Notes: a model not told the origin generated them from the sequence alone. A stretch of DNA of 64,000 nt from Methanorbis rubei (GCF_032714495.1 NZ_JAWDKB010000004.1:1-64000); one strand, 5' to 3'; shown: positions 34,652 to 45,017, counted from the stretch's first letter. Translations and numbers: made by a program.

Positions 34652-35320
34652 TCAACGATTAGCGTACGGGATAGGATCCGCAATTCCCAGATCCGCAAAC
34701 GCCTTCAGCCGCGAGAGGCAGGAGCTGCACACACCGCACGCTGTATCCTCAGTATCATAACAGGACCAGGTATCCTCGTACTGCACACCGAGGCGCAGGC
34801 CCTCGCGGAGGATGTCGGTTTTGTTCATCGACACAAACGGCGTCAGCAGTTTGATCTCCTTTTCCGTCTGCGTTCCGATTCGGATAACATTCTGCATCGC
34901 CGCAATAAACTCAGGAGTGCAGTCAGGATACCCGATATGATCGCCTGACTGCACGCCGATAAACATCGCATCGCCATCACGCGACTCGCAGTACGATGTC
35001 GCGATCGAAATCAGATTCGCATTTCTGAACGGAACATACGTGTTCGGGCGGTCTGCTCTGCCGAGAGTTCCCTCTTCCACCGCGATATCCATGTCGGTCA
35101 GACTGCTCGTCCCAAACCTCGTAAAATAATCAAGCGAGATCTCAACAAAGTCCGCCGCATCGAGAGCTTCCGCAGCACGGCGGGCGCAGGCAAGTTCCTT
35201 ATTTTGCGTCCGCTGACCGTAATTCATGTGAAGCGCCAGAATATCATATCCCATATCCTTCGCAATATATGCGAGCGTGGTTGAGTCCATGCCGCCCGAC
35301 ATCAGACAGACTGCCTTCAC
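34652..35320 (-). CDS. queC: 7-cyano-7-deazaguanine synthase
   Basis: A 222-residue QueC, which turns 7-carboxy-7-deazaguanine into preQ0 using ATP and ammonia. The PP-loop motif is [14 protein letters not shown] at the N terminus, and the zinc site is formed by cysteines in [12 protein letters not shown] and DTWSCYD near the C terminus. In archaea preQ0 is inserted into tRNA to make archaeosine. The gene is third in queD-queE-queC and overlaps queE by four bases. Confidence 0.93.
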   Translation of the reverse strand: MKAVCLMSGGMDSTTLAYIAKDMGYDILALHMNYGQRTQNKELACARRAAEALDAADFVEISLDYFTRFGTSSLTDMDIAVEEGTLGRADRPNTYVPFRNANLISIATSYCESRDGDAMFIGVQSGDHIGYPDCTPEFIAAMQNVIRIGTQTEKEIKLLTPFVSMNKTDILREGLRLGVQYEDTWSCYDTEDTACGVCSSCLSRLKAFADLGIADPIPYANR

Positions 35321-35934
35321 GGAATGTTCACCACTTTGTGCAGCTGAAGCTGGAATCTTACCGGAAGCTTCTCTGCAATGATCGTCTCAACCAGCCACTT
35401 CGTATCGGTCCCGTAAACCGGCGTGATGCAGACCGGAGCGCGAAGCTTCGGGTTCGCCGCAAGCACCTCAACCATATACAGATAATCAGCCTCATCACCG
35501 ATCACAAACTTCACCGTGTCAGTCTCGCGAAGAGAGGAAAGCAGCGACAGATCGCTCATCTCGCCGGATGACGGACACTTCACATCCATACAGATGGAAG
35601 CGTAATCCCGCAACTCAATGAAGGGAATCGTTCCGTTCGTCTCAATCTCCACGACGACTCCTGCTTCATGCATCGCTGCAATGAGGGGGGCGAGTTCTTC
35701 CTTTTGCAGAAGCGGTTCGCCGCCCGTGATGCAGACGTACGAAACTCCGGATGCGATTGCCGCTTCCATAATTTCCTCTGCGGTCGTCTCAACACCGATC
35801 GCATTGCCAAGAGCGTACTCTGTATCGCACCATGCACAGTGAAGATTACATCCTGCAAGCCGCACAAACATGCAGGGCATGCCCTGACGAAGCCCTTCGC
35901 CTTGGAGACTGACAAACGTCTCAGTTATCTTCAT
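35317..35934 (-). CDS. queE: 7-carboxy-7-deazaguanine synthase
   Basis: A 205-residue radical SAM enzyme that rearranges 6-carboxytetrahydropterin to 7-carboxy-7-deazaguanine. The start [25 protein letters not shown] is typical of QueE, and the cluster motif is C-N-L-H-C-A-W-C (near residue 33). [10 protein letters not shown] is the SAM-binding GGE motif. It overlaps both neighbours by four bases. Confidence 0.93.
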   Translation of the reverse strand: MKITETFVSLQGEGLRQGMPCMFVRLAGCNLHCAWCDTEYALGNAIGVETTAEEIMEAAIASGVSYVCITGGEPLLQKEELAPLIAAMHEAGVVVEIETNGTIPFIELRDYASICMDVKCPSSGEMSDLSLLSSLRETDTVKFVIGDEADYLYMVEVLAANPKLRAPVCITPVYGTDTKWLVETIIAEKLPVRFQLQLHKVVNIP

Positions 35935-36338
35935 TCCGCATCAACCTCGGCGTAACAGCCGTCAGATTCCCAGACCCGGACCTTGGTTACCTGAGCGTCC
36001 ATACTATTCTCGCGGCAGAAACAGTTCAGCCGGTATCTGATATCCTCGGCAAGGAGCTCACTGGTTGGGTCGCCGTTCGTTAAGACCGGCTGCTGGAACG
36101 GTAAAATCGCCGCTGCCAGAGGATCATCCTTGTTCAGAATCACCTGATGATCGTACACCTCCACAACCTGCTTTACAATATTGTAATCGATCAGAATCTT
36201 GGAGGTCGCATCAATTATTCCTTCCATCCAGACCTCAACTCCCCAGCGGTGACCGTGCAAACGGGAGCATTTACCCTGATAATGCATCAGGCGGTGGGAT
36301 GCATCAAAATGTGTTTCTTTAAATATCCGGGTAGCCAT
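35931..36338 (-). CDS. queD: 6-carboxytetrahydropterin synthase
   Basis: A 135-residue member of the 6-pyruvoyltetrahydropterin synthase family. Zinc histidines are in HFDASHRL (near residue 9) and HGHRWGVEV (near 28), with the nearby cysteine in GKCSRLHGH as the expected catalytic residue. It starts the preQ0 pathway from dihydroneopterin triphosphate. ATG 36338 is chosen over an upstream codon three residues earlier. It is the first gene of the operon and divergent from the decarboxylase gene. Confidence 0.9.
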   Translation of the reverse strand: MATRIFKETHFDASHRLMHYQGKCSRLHGHRWGVEVWMEGIIDATSKILIDYNIVKQVVEVYDHQVILNKDDPLAAAILPFQQPVLTNGDPTSELLAEDIRYRLNCFCRENSMDAQVTKVRVWESDGCYAEVDAE

Positions 36339-36395
36339 AGCTCTCAATATATTGCCTTTGGTGAACTATAATAATAGAGGTAGAGTTCCTGTATC

Positions 36396-37535
36396 ATGAC
36401 CGCACCCCAGTACATCTATGACGGAAATATCGTTGGGAAAAAGATTGCCGAACTGAGAAACACACTGCCGGAGTTCGGGATTTTGTACTCGATTAAGGCA
36501 AACCCGTACGCGCCTCTCGTCGCCTATATTGCTTCGCAGAACGTGGGGGCAGACGCTGCCGCGAAGAAGGAGGTCCTGATCGCGGAGGCTGCCGGAGTTC
36601 CCGCGGAAAACATTTACTACTCAGGTCCCGGAAAAACCGCTGCAGACCTTGAGGAAACTTTTGACAAATGCATCATCATCGCCGACAGCTTTCATGAACT
36701 CGAACTCCTTGACAGTATCGCAAGTTCACGCCGCATAAAAAAATCCGTCGGCATCCGGATCAATCCATCTTTTTTTGGAACGCCAGGAAAGTTCGGCATC
36801 GATGAAGAGCTGTGCACGAGAGATGCCTTCTCTCGGTATCCACATCTTGTGATAGCAGGCATTCATGTGCATGTCAAATCTCAGGAGCTTGACTGGCAGA
36901 AGATTTACCAATACTATGAAAATGTATTTGCTCTCGCGGAAAAAATTCAGAACGAGCTTGGAGAAAAACTTTCTTTCATCAACTTCGGGAGCGGCATCGG
37001 TGTCCCTTACACCGCAGACGACAAACCTGTGGACCTCGCAAAACTCAGCACGGCATGCGGCCTCCTCGTGAGAAAATATCAATCGAAAATTCCGGCAAAA
37101 CTTCTCATCGAGTCAGGCAGGTTCATCGTCTGCGAGGCAGGGACTTACACAACCAAAGTTCTTGACATCAAAAAATCCCGGGGAAAGACGTACCTCATCG
37201 TTGCCGGAGGACTCAATGGATTTGCACGACCTGCGGTTGCAGCTCTTCTCGAAGAAGATCATGTAGCGACAGAGCCACTCTTCACCAAACATCATGCATG
37301 GACGATTACGCTTGACGGGAAGTCTGATGAAATGGAGATGGTCGACATCGTTGGAAACCTCTGTACCGCGTCTGACATTCTTGCAAAAGATTTTCTTTTG
37401 CCAAAGGCAGAGATAGGCGACCGCATCACCATCACCAACGCAGGAAGCTACGCCTGCACACTTTCCTTTCAGCAGTTTGGAGGTCAGCAAGCACCGGAGG
37501 AGACACTGATACTCCCGGAGGGGTCTTCCCATTAA
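36396..37535 (+). CDS. PLP-dependent decarboxylase of the diaminopimelate/ornithine decarboxylase family
   Basis: A 379-residue fold type III PLP enzyme. The PLP lysine is in YSIKANPYAPL (near residue 35), and the barrel continues with GIHVHVKSQ (near 160), INFGSGIGVP (near 195) and ESGRFIVCEAG (near 240). The C-terminal half has GNLCTASDILAKD and NAGSYACTLSFQQFGG, corresponding to the dimer-interface active-site loops. It is shorter and more divergent than LysA, so a different amino acid substrate is possible. It is read divergently from queD. Confidence 0.8.
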   Translation: MTAPQYIYDGNIVGKKIAELRNTLPEFGILYSIKANPYAPLVAYIASQNVGADAAAKKEVLIAEAAGVPAENIYYSGPGKTAADLEETFDKCIIIADSFHELELLDSIASSRRIKKSVGIRINPSFFGTPGKFGIDEELCTRDAFSRYPHLVIAGIHVHVKSQELDWQKIYQYYENVFALAEKIQNELGEKLSFINFGSGIGVPYTADDKPVDLAKLSTACGLLVRKYQSKIPAKLLIESGRFIVCEAGTYTTKVLDIKKSRGKTYLIVAGGLNGFARPAVAALLEEDHVATEPLFTKHHAWTITLDGKSDEMEMVDIVGNLCTASDILAKDFLLPKAEIGDRITITNAGSYACTLSFQQFGGQQAPEETLILPEGSSH

Positions 37536-37539
37536 GATT

Positions 37540-37737
37540 ATTAACACAGCCTGCTCATAAGTATAGGAACATACGAGGGTAAGGTATCCGTAAGGACTTA
37601 GGCCCCCGCATTCACAATATTCCAACAGAGGAATAGTTTCTCCAAACTACGTGCACGTTCTTTGGGGAACAAACCACGCAGGAAACTGCGTATAAAGATT
37701 CATCTATCCAAAAATCTACTTTAACAGAGGTAATTGA
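37540..37737 (+). promoter_or_regulatory. Structured leader upstream of rps12
   Basis: About 200 bases without a gene but with several perfect short hairpins in a row: GTAT-AGGAAC-ATAC (37561 area), TATTCC-AACAGA-GGAATA (37618 area), GTTC-TTTGGG-GAAC (37660 area) and ACGCAG-GAAA-CTGCGT (37677 area), the last capped by a GNRA-type GAAA loop. TATAAAG near 37692 could be the promoter, in which case the hairpins lie upstream as a separate RNA; otherwise they form a long 5' leader that might control ribosomal protein synthesis. AGAGGT precedes the start codon. Confidence 0.35.
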
Positions 37738-38166
37738 ATGGGACAGGGAAAATTCGCAGCAAGAAAGCTTGTTCGCTCCGCCAAGAAATTCCGGTGGAGT
37801 GACTCAGTGTATGCGCGCAGAGCGCTCAAACTGAAGCTGAAAGCAGATCCACTTGAAGGCGCACCGCTTGGACGTGCAATCGTTCTTGAAAAAGTTGGTG
37901 TTGAAGCAAAACAGCCGAACTCAGCAATCAGAAAGTGCGTTCGTGTTCAGCTGATCAAAAACGGTCGTCAGGTCACTGCATTCGCAGTGGGCGACGGTGC
38001 AATCAACTTCATCGATGAACACGATGAAGTCACTATCTGCGGTATCGGCGGTCGTGCAGGACGTTCCATGGGAGATATCCCCGGAGTCCGTTTCGTCGTT
38101 ATCGGCGTCAACGGTGTCACCCTCAATGAGCTTGTCATCGGACGCAAAGAGAAGTCACGGAGGTAA
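37738..38166 (+). CDS. rps12: 30S ribosomal protein S12
   Basis: A 142-residue archaeal S12, a protein at the decoding centre. It shows [37 protein letters not shown] (the span near residues 38-75), with the KQPNSA signature, and the C-terminal [18 protein letters not shown]. It begins the rps12-rps7-fusA set, the archaeal version of the str operon. An AGAGGT ribosome binding site precedes the ATG. Confidence 0.96.
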   Translation: MGQGKFAARKLVRSAKKFRWSDSVYARRALKLKLKADPLEGAPLGRAIVLEKVGVEAKQPNSAIRKCVRVQLIKNGRQVTAFAVGDGAINFIDEHDEVTICGIGGRAGRSMGDIPGVRFVVIGVNGVTLNELVIGRKEKSRR

Positions 38167-38171
38167 ATAAT

Positions 38172-38759
38172 ATGACAGAAGAACAGGCTGCAACCAGCAA
38201 AATCCTGCTGTTCAACAAGTGGGATACCAGCGAAGTTGTGGTAAAAGATGCGGGTCTTATCCGCTACGTCACGGTTACCTCAACCGAGGTCCCGAGCTCC
38301 TGCGGCAGACTGACCCAGCAGCAGTTCACCAAAAGCCAGATGGCAATTGTTGAGCGGCTTATCAACCGTCTGATGCAGAAAGAGGGCAACACCGGCAAGA
38401 AACAGATGTGCACCCGTATGGTTATGGATGCCTTCGATGAGATCAACAAGAAGACCAAGCAGAACCCGCTTCAGGTCCTTGTTGATGCAATCGCCAACGC
38501 CGGCCCACGCGAAGAAACCGTTCGTCTGAAGTACGGCGGTATCAACGTCCCGAAATCCGTGGACTCCGCTCCAATTCGTCGTGTCAACACAGCACTCCGC
38601 TACATTGCCATGGCAACCTGGAAAGGTTCCCACAAAACCAAGAAACCGGCATCACAGGTGCTCGCCAATGAGCTGATCATGGCAGCAAAAGGAGATGCAA
38701 AATGCTTCTCGGTCGGAAGGAAGGAAGAAGTCGAGCGGATTGCGAAGTCGGCTCGGTAA
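38172..38759 (+). CDS. rps7: 30S ribosomal protein S7
   Basis: A 195-residue archaeal S7, a primary 16S rRNA-binding protein of the small subunit head. Key stretches are [10 protein letters not shown] at the N terminus, [24 protein letters not shown] in the middle and [26 protein letters not shown]. It begins five bases after rps12 and precedes fusA by 32 bases. Confidence 0.96.
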   Translation: MTEEQAATSKILLFNKWDTSEVVVKDAGLIRYVTVTSTEVPSSCGRLTQQQFTKSQMAIVERLINRLMQKEGNTGKKQMCTRMVMDAFDEINKKTKQNPLQVLVDAIANAGPREETVRLKYGGINVPKSVDSAPIRRVNTALRYIAMATWKGSHKTKKPASQVLANELIMAAKGDAKCFSVGRKEEVERIAKSAR

Positions 38760-38791
38760 ACAAATATTAATTCTTTTTTTAATGGTGTATA

Positions 38792-40990
38792 ATGTCACGC
38801 GGAAAGAAGATGGTTGAAAAGATTACTGAGCTCATGAACGAGCCCCAGTACATCCGTAATATCGGTATCGTTGCACACATTGACCACGGAAAGACCACCC
38901 TTTCTGACAACCTCCTCTCCGGAGCAGGAATGATCAGCGAGGAACTTTCCGGCAAGGCATGCTGGATGGACTCTGACGAGGAAGAACAGGCGCGTGGAAT
39001 CACAATTGATGCATCCAACGTGTCCATGGTTCACACCATCGGCGACCACGAGTACCTCATCAACATGATTGATACTCCCGGTCACGTTGACTTCGGTGGG
39101 GACGTTACCCGTGCAATGCGTGCGGTTGACGGCGCTGTCGTTGTCGTCGACTCTGTTGAGGGGCCGATGCCGCAGACCGAGACGGTTCTGCGTCAGGCAC
39201 TCAAAGAGGGTGTCCACCCGGTTCTGTTCATCAACAAGGTTGACCGCCTTATCAATGAACTGAAAGTTGACCCGCAGGAGATGATGATCCGCCTTGGCAA
39301 GGTTATTGACAAGGTTAACAAGCTCATTAAAGGAATGAACGAGGATCTCTACAACAACGGCGGATGGAAACTTGACCCGATGAAAGGAAACGTTGCATTC
39401 GGTTCCGCTCTCTACAACTGGGCAATCTCAATTCCGTACATGAAGAAGTCCGGTGTGAGCCTTCAGACGATCATCGACAAGTGTAACGAGGGAGATACAA
39501 AGTACTTAGCAAAGACCTCACCGCTGCACGCTGTTCTTCTTGACATGGTCGTTACCTTCCTGCCGAACCCGCTTCAGGCACAGGGTAAGAGATGCCACAT
39601 TATCTGGCACGGCGATGTTGAGTCTGAGATCGGTAAGGCAATGTATGCCTGCGATGCAAAGGGTCCGGCAGCAATGATGGTTACTGACATCTCTTTTGAC
39701 AAGCATGCAGGAGAGGTTGCAACCGGCAGACTGTTCTCGGGAACGCTGACCCGCGGTATGGAGGTCTACATCTCCGGTACTGCAGGCAAGCCGAACAGAC
39801 TTCAGCAGGTTGGTATCTTCATGGGCCCGACCCGTGTGGATGTCGACAAGGTTGTTGGAGGTAACATTGCCGCAGTTACTGGTATGAGCGATGCTATTGT
39901 TGGATCGACTGTTTCTTCCATTAAGGACATGACTCCGTTCGAGTCCCTGAAGCACTACTCTGAGCCGGTTATGACCGTTGCAGTCGAAGCAAAGAACACC
40001 AAAGATCTGCCAAAGCTGATCGAGGTTCTGCGCCAGGTTGCAAAGGAAGACCCAACTGTTCGTGTCAACATCAATGAGGAGACCGGAGAACACCTTATCG
40101 CAGGTATGGGCGAGCTTCACCTTGAGATCATTACTGGTCGTATCAAGAGAGACAAGGGTGTGGATATCGTTACCTCCCCGCCAATCGTTGTATACCGTGA
40201 GACTGTGTCCAAAGCACTTGACGGAACTGTTGAGGGTAAGTCCCCGAACAGACACAACAGATTCTTCCTGTCGGTTGAGCCGATGCCGGAGAACATTCTT
40301 GAGGCAATCCGATCCAGTGAGATCTCGATGAACATGGACAACATCGCACGCCGTGATGCGCTTTTCGCACTTGGTCTCGACAAGGATGAGGCAAAGAGCG
40401 TGAAGGATATCTATGGCTCGAACATGCTCATCGACTGCACGAAAGGTATTCAGTACCTGAATGAGACGATGGAGTTAGTCATCGATGGTATACACGAGGC
40501 ACTCGACGGCGGACCGCTCGCAGATGAGCAGGTGCAGAACGTTCTCATTAAGCTCCACGATGTGAAGCTGCACGAGGATGCTATCCACCGTGGTCCGGGA
40601 CAGGTTATTCCGGCAGTCCGTGGTGGTCTGAAGGCTGCTCTGTTAATGGCAGGCGACACACTGCTTGAGCCGATGCAGAAGATCCAGATCACTGTTCCGC
40701 AGGATCAGATGGGTGCGGCAATTTCCCAGATTCAGGGACGCCGCGGCCAGCTGTCCACGACCGAGGCTGAGGGTGACCAGATTGTGGTCAACGGCGAAGC
40801 ACCGGTTGCAGAGCTGTTCGGTTTCGCAGGCGACATCCGCTCTGCAACGGAAGGCCGCGCAATGTGGTCCACTGAGTTCGCAGGCTTCTCTCCGGTTCCG
40901 CAGGGTATGCTTTCTGAGATCGTTATCGGTATCAGAAAGAGAAAGGGTCTCAAAGATCAGATCCCAACTCCGAAAGATTACCTCGAGTAA
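38792..40990 (+). CDS. fusA: Translation elongation factor EF-2
   Basis: A 732-residue EF-2, the GTPase that drives ribosomal translocation. GTP-binding motifs are AHIDHGKTT (near residue 27), DTPGHVDF (near 96) and INKVD (near 150). The histidine to be converted to diphthamide lies in [17 protein letters not shown] (near 600), as in other archaea. Domain order and length are normal. A clear hairpin terminator follows. Confidence 0.97.
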   Translation: MSRGKKMVEKITELMNEPQYIRNIGIVAHIDHGKTTLSDNLLSGAGMISEELSGKACWMDSDEEEQARGITIDASNVSMVHTIGDHEYLINMIDTPGHVDFGGDVTRAMRAVDGAVVVVDSVEGPMPQTETVLRQALKEGVHPVLFINKVDRLINELKVDPQEMMIRLGKVIDKVNKLIKGMNEDLYNNGGWKLDPMKGNVAFGSALYNWAISIPYMKKSGVSLQTIIDKCNEGDTKYLAKTSPLHAVLLDMVVTFLPNPLQAQGKRCHIIWHGDVESEIGKAMYACDAKGPAAMMVTDISFDKHAGEVATGRLFSGTLTRGMEVYISGTAGKPNRLQQVGIFMGPTRVDVDKVVGGNIAAVTGMSDAIVGSTVSSIKDMTPFESLKHYSEPVMTVAVEAKNTKDLPKLIEVLRQVAKEDPTVRVNINEETGEHLIAGMGELHLEIITGRIKRDKGVDIVTSPPIVVYRETVSKALDGTVEGKSPNRHNRFFLSVEPMPENILEAIRSSEISMNMDNIARRDALFALGLDKDEAKSVKDIYGSNMLIDCTKGIQYLNETMELVIDGIHEALDGGPLADEQVQNVLIKLHDVKLHEDAIHRGPGQVIPAVRGGLKAALLMAGDTLLEPMQKIQITVPQDQMGAAISQIQGRRGQLSTTEAEGDQIVVNGEAPVAELFGFAGDIRSATEGRAMWSTEFAGFSPVPQGMLSEIVIGIRKRKGLKDQIPTPKDYLE

Positions 40991-41006
40991 TTTTTTCGGA
41001 CAAATT

Positions 41007-41066
41007 ACAGAGAATACTTCTCCCGGGAAATTCGGGAGTCAACCCCTTCCTCTGTTATCTTTTTTC
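41007..41066 (+). terminator. Terminator of the rps12-rps7-fusA operon
   Basis: Inner stem CTCCCG (41020-41025) pairs with CGGGAG (41033-41038) and outer stem ACAGAG (41007-41012) pairs with CTCTGT (41050-41055), followed by a T run at 41059-41066. It lies 17 bases after the fusA stop. Confidence 0.7.
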
Positions 41067-41190
41067 TTTGTTTTCGTTTGCGATACTGTGAGAGATTATT
41101 TTCATCACAACAGCAAATTACTCATATCTGGCGAGATTTTCAGAAAATAACAGCAAATAAACTCGTAGTTTACGGAAACGGTTTATCTTC

Positions 41191-41209
41191 AGCAAGGTAA
41201 TTACTTGCT
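41191..41209. promoter_or_regulatory. Palindrome abutting the chagasin-like gene start
   Basis: AGCAAGGTAATTACTTGCT is a near-perfect palindrome (one unpaired base) ending at the base before the ATG at 41210. A second short one, AAACT-CGT-AGTTT, lies about 20 bases upstream. They may be operators or block the ribosome binding site; no conventional one is visible. Confidence 0.35.
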
Positions 41210-41974
41210 ATGAAGAAAAACAGCATACTCTTCATTGGCCTCGTTCTTGCGGTGCTCGCAGTTTGCATTGTGGGAACGGCAATCGCGGCCAGTCATGAGC
41301 CGCAGAGCGGTAATACAACAGTATTGACTCCAGAACTCACGATTACGGTTGAAGAGGCCGCGACAGTTTCCGCAGGCGAGCAGGTGAAGTTCATCATTCC
41401 GTCAAACCCGACTACCGGCTATCAATGGATTGTGACGGATGCTGAAGGTCTGAACGTGACCGAGAAAGATTTCATCCAGGCAGAACACGAGGAAGGCATG
41501 GCCGGAACCGGAGGATGGCAGGTGTTTTCCCTGACCGCAGAGAAGGCAGGAACCTACACCTTCACCGCTGAGTACAAACGGTCGTGGGAAACTGATGCAG
41601 AACCAGTCTACACCTTTACACAAACCGTTGTCGTGAAGGAAGCTTCGAGCGAATCAGCAGAGGAGCCGGTGTATGTCGTCTCCTTTGACGGAACGATGAA
41701 TCCGCAGGTGAATGAAGTCGTAAAGATCACAATTCCGGGCAACCCGACGACAGGTTATGCATGGAACGCAGCCGCAGCAGAGGGCCTGACAATTCTGAAG
41801 TCAGAGTACCTTCCTTACGAACATGAGAGCGGCATGACCGGGTTCGGTGGAACCTATGTCTGGTACGTAACCGCAGAGAAGTCAGGAACCTACACCTTCA
41901 ACGCAGAATACAAGCGTTCATGGGATACGACTGCGGCTGAGCAGTTTGCCGTGAATCTGACCTTCATCGAATAA
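41210..41974 (+). CDS. Secreted tandem chagasin-family (I42) protease inhibitor
   Basis: A 254-residue exported protein. A signal peptide covers residues 1-27 (basic KKN start, long hydrophobic stretch, TAIAA-S cleavage-like site). Two copies of the chagasin/I42 domain follow, at about 40-143 and 152-253. Each has the inhibitory loops NPTTGY (SNPTTGYQW and GNPTTGYAW), GMAGTGGWQVF or GMTGFGGTYVW, and KRSWET/KRSWDT. Chagasins inhibit papain-type cysteine proteases. In this organism it might guard the cell surface against foreign or own proteases. Both repeats keep all three loops, so both could be active. Confidence 0.9.
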   Translation: MKKNSILFIGLVLAVLAVCIVGTAIAASHEPQSGNTTVLTPELTITVEEAATVSAGEQVKFIIPSNPTTGYQWIVTDAEGLNVTEKDFIQAEHEEGMAGTGGWQVFSLTAEKAGTYTFTAEYKRSWETDAEPVYTFTQTVVVKEASSESAEEPVYVVSFDGTMNPQVNEVVKITIPGNPTTGYAWNAAAAEGLTILKSEYLPYEHESGMTGFGGTYVWYVTAEKSGTYTFNAEYKRSWDTTAAEQFAVNLTFIE

Positions 41975-42093
41975 TCAATACAAAATCTCTTGGGAAAGCC
42001 GGGGAAACTCTCCGGTACTTTTTTTAATCACGGTTTTTGTTAGTCCCAGATAAACTACTTTTTCTTTTTCGCCAGCCAACATACAGAGCAGTT

Positions 42094-42930
42094 ATGTCCG
42101 GGTCAGTTCAGCATGCATCAGCTTGTCCGATCGTATTCAACGACGGCAGTGCATTTGACATGCATGTCCACACCAATCACTCCGATGGCTTCGTCCGCAT
42201 CCCCGAACTACTTGCCTACCTCAGGCGCAGAAACCTTTGTGCCGCAATCACGGATCACAATGTCATCACTGGTGTCTGTGAAGCCTACGAACATGAAGAT
42301 GCGGGCAACCTGATCATCCCGGGCATTGAGGTCTCTGCAGTTGACGGACCGCATATGCTGATCTATTTTGATACCGTTCGCGACCTGCAGTCCTACTACG
42401 AGTCATCAGTCCACGACCATCAGGGGGCATGCCCCCACATGGCAACCGATCTCACCACCGAACAAATTGTCATCGAAGCAAACGAAAGCGGCGGCTTCGT
42501 CGTCGCCGCACATCCGTACGGTTACGCCATGCTGGTCCGCGGAGCCCTGAAGGCAATTGATGTCGGCATCGTGTCTCCAATTATTCTCGACAGCATCGAC
42601 GGGCTTGAGGTCATCTGCGGCGGCCTCTCACACTCTCTCAACACACGCGCTGAAGCCTACGCTGCTCTGAACAACTTCTGCATGACCGGAGGCTCAGACG
42701 CCCACACGCTTCGCGAAGTAGGACGTGCCGTCACCGTTGCAGACGAAGTGCTTCCTGTGGAAGAATTTCTTGAAGCAGTCCGCCTCCAGAGAACTGATGT
42801 CATCGGCTGCGAACGGGGGCCTGTCAACAATCTCCTCATGGGCACGCAGGTCCTCGCCAAGTACGTGCCCTATCTCGGGCCGGGGCTTGCCGTGCATCTG
42901 CGGCAGGGAAAAATGCGGCTGAGAAAATAG
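42094..42930 (+). CDS. PHP-domain metal-dependent phosphoesterase
   Basis: A 278-residue PHP protein with the metal-binding motifs in order: DMHVHTNHSDG (near residue 22), ITDHNVI (near 50), PGIEVSA (near 75), AAHPYGYA (near 148) and GSDAHTLREVG (near 210). Stand-alone PHP proteins hydrolyse nucleotide or sugar phosphates; this one is closest to the TrpH/YciV-type, by motif pattern only. ATG 42094 is preferred because upstream codons lack similarity. Confidence 0.85.
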   Translation: MSGSVQHASACPIVFNDGSAFDMHVHTNHSDGFVRIPELLAYLRRRNLCAAITDHNVITGVCEAYEHEDAGNLIIPGIEVSAVDGPHMLIYFDTVRDLQSYYESSVHDHQGACPHMATDLTTEQIVIEANESGGFVVAAHPYGYAMLVRGALKAIDVGIVSPIILDSIDGLEVICGGLSHSLNTRAEAYAALNNFCMTGGSDAHTLREVGRAVTVADEVLPVEEFLEAVRLQRTDVIGCERGPVNNLLMGTQVLAKYVPYLGPGLAVHLRQGKMRLRK

Positions 42931-42938
42931 GATCACTT

Positions 42939-43181
42939 CGCAGCTCCGCCCACGGAAAAGTGGATCACACGGAAATTTCACAGAAAAACATCACGAAGCA
43001 GATGAGAGCTTCACGGAAATATAATTTCGTTGGTTTTTTTTCAACAGGAGAACTGAAAATTATTTTGCGAGAGTACATAAAAATAATTTTGAAGGAGAGT
43101 TCCGTGATGTTCACGTCTGCTCCGTGATGTTTTTTCCGTGCCTATTCTGTGTGTTCAGTGTGTTCCGTGGGCGGAGCTGCG
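42939..43181. repeat. Dispersed repeat family B, third copy
   Basis: The ends CGCAGCTCCGCCCACGGAA and TTCCGTGGGCGGAGCTGCG are exact inverses of each other, 19 bases long. Within lie CATCACGAAGCAGATGAGAG (degenerate) and the returning TGATGTTCACGTCTGCTCCG. The centre is AT-rich. It fills the gap between the PHP gene and convergent purC. Confidence 0.75.
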
Positions 43182-43215
43182 AATAAAGCCTACACACACC
43201 AACACATCGAAAAAA

Positions 43216-43929
43216 TTATTCGCTGCAGATGCGTTTTGCAACAGCAGCGTACGTCTCCATCACATCGCCCAGCTCTTTGCGGTAGACATCCTTGTCAAGC
43301 GATGCCCCGACAGAGCCGTGATCCCACAGCCGCATCGAGTCCATACTGATCTCATCCCCTAACCGAATCACGCCGCATGCATCCCTGCCGAACTCAAACT
43401 TCATGTCGATAAGATCCAGATCCTTTTTCGCAAGATTCTCGCGGAGGAGAGCGTTCACCGCAAGAGCGAGCCTCTTAATCTCCCGAAGCTCTCCAGCAGT
43501 TGCAATACCAAGAGCCAGAACAATATCATCGTTCACCATCGGGTCATGACGGGAGTCATCCTTCATGTCAAGAACGATCACCGGCGGGAAAAGCAGCTGC
43601 CCCTCGGTAAATCCATAGTTTTTCACAAGAGAGCCTGCCGCACGGTTGCGGACAATGACCTCCAGCGGAATCATGGAGAGTTTTCTGACCAGATGAGTGT
43701 TTTCTGACACCGCAGAGAAAAAATGCGTTGGAATATTTGCGGCCTCAAGCAGCGGATAAAAATACGCAGTGACTTCTGCATTGTAGGCCCCCTTTCCCGA
43801 CAGGACGTTCTTTTTCTGCCCATCAAACGCCGTAATATCATCGCGAAACACCACCAGAAGTTCATTGGGATTGTCGGTCAGATACACGGACTTTGCCTTA
43901 CCCACATAGAGAAGATCGCCCTGCTTCAT
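43216..43929 (-). CDS. purC: Phosphoribosylaminoimidazole-succinocarboxamide synthase
   Basis: A 237-residue PurC (SAICAR synthetase), which joins aspartate to CAIR in purine biosynthesis. Motifs are YVGKAKSVYLTDNP and FRDDITAFDG at the N terminus, EVIVRNRAAGSLVKNYG (near residue 90), LIDMKFEFG (near 175) and DEISMDSMRLWD (near 195). Length is typical. It is read alone on the minus strand. Confidence 0.95.
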   Translation of the reverse strand: MKQGDLLYVGKAKSVYLTDNPNELLVVFRDDITAFDGQKKNVLSGKGAYNAEVTAYFYPLLEAANIPTHFFSAVSENTHLVRKLSMIPLEVIVRNRAAGSLVKNYGFTEGQLLFPPVIVLDMKDDSRHDPMVNDDIVLALGIATAGELREIKRLALAVNALLRENLAKKDLDLIDMKFEFGRDACGVIRLGDEISMDSMRLWDHGSVGASLDKDVYRKELGDVMETYAAVAKRICSE

Positions 43930-43972
43930 ATCCCATATATTTCACGGGAGTTGTGATAAGTGTTAGCACACA

Positions 43973-44947
43973 TCACAGATCATACGTTTGCTTCGAAAGG
44001 CTCTGGACCAGCGGCAGAAGCTCAGGAGAAACCCATTCCGCGTTGCAGTACTGCGGGTAGACGCACAGCCGTTCACGCAGTTCATATCCTGATGCGATGC
44101 CGCGGAGGGCGTCCAGTGCCGGCCAGGGATGTTCGGGGTTGATGTAATCGATCGTCACCGGAGACACGCCGCCCAGATCTCTCACGCCACAGGAGAGCAG
44201 AGCTGACGCGTCCGCTAAGTTCGGCGGGATCTGAATCGAGATGCTTTTTGGAAGAATCTCAGCAGCCATTATCAGTGTCTCGCGAATGGAGTTTGCGGTC
44301 GCACCCGGCGTATCCGCCATCTCGGTTCCCGGTTTTGGACAGAAGTTCTGGATGATGACCTCCTGAATGTGGCCGTACTGTTTCTGCAAGTCCCGGATCA
44401 CCATAAGCGACTCCTCACGGTCCGCAGCGGTCTCGCCGACGCCAAGCAGAAGACCGGTTGTAAACGGAATCTTCAGCTTGCCTGCATCAGCAATCATTTG
44501 AATCCGGACCGCAGGGTCTTTTCCCGGACTGTGGCGGTGAGCAGGAACTTCAGCGGTTGTTTCAAGCATCAGCCCCATACTTGCGTTCACCGTGCGCAGC
44601 CGCTCCATCTCTTCATACGTCAGGATACCTGCGTTGGTGTGCGGCAACATTCCAAGGTCAATGGCGGCCCGACTCATCGCCATGCAGTAGGACAAAATAT
44701 CCGGGTATCCGATTTTTTCAATGTGCTGCCCGAACCCGGGTTCGTTTTCCGGCCGCTCCCCGAATGTGAACAGCGCTTCCGTGCAGCCGAACTCGCTGCC
44801 GCGCCTGAGTGTTGCAAGAACCTCAGACTCCGGCATCACGCAACCGTCCCTGACGGGCGATTTAAACGAACAGTAGCCGCAGGCATTCGCACACACATTG
44901 GTTAACGGGAGAAACACGTTGCGGGAAAACGTAATCGTTTGGGCCAT
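43973..44947 (-). CDS. cofG: 7,8-didemethyl-8-hydroxy-5-deazariboflavin synthase subunit CofG
   Basis: A 324-residue radical SAM protein of the CofG family, half of FO synthase, which makes the chromophore of coenzyme F420. The cluster motif is CANACGYCSF (near residue 20), followed by FTFGERPENEPG and the typical GLLLGVGETAADREESL. Its partner CofH is not in the window. ATG 44947 is chosen; a start eight codons upstream is possible. F420 is the electron carrier of formate dehydrogenase and of the methanogenesis pathway. Confidence 0.93.
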   Translation of the reverse strand: MAQTITFSRNVFLPLTNVCANACGYCSFKSPVRDGCVMPESEVLATLRRGSEFGCTEALFTFGERPENEPGFGQHIEKIGYPDILSYCMAMSRAAIDLGMLPHTNAGILTYEEMERLRTVNASMGLMLETTAEVPAHRHSPGKDPAVRIQMIADAGKLKIPFTTGLLLGVGETAADREESLMVIRDLQKQYGHIQEVIIQNFCPKPGTEMADTPGATANSIRETLIMAAEILPKSISIQIPPNLADASALLSCGVRDLGGVSPVTIDYINPEHPWPALDALRGIASGYELRERLCVYPQYCNAEWVSPELLPLVQSLSKQTYDL

Positions 44948-45017
44948 AGCTCTTCTAAGATTGGGTTGCAAGGGGATATTAATCTGATCGGTTGTCTGGA
45001 GTGGGGAGAGGAAGTAT

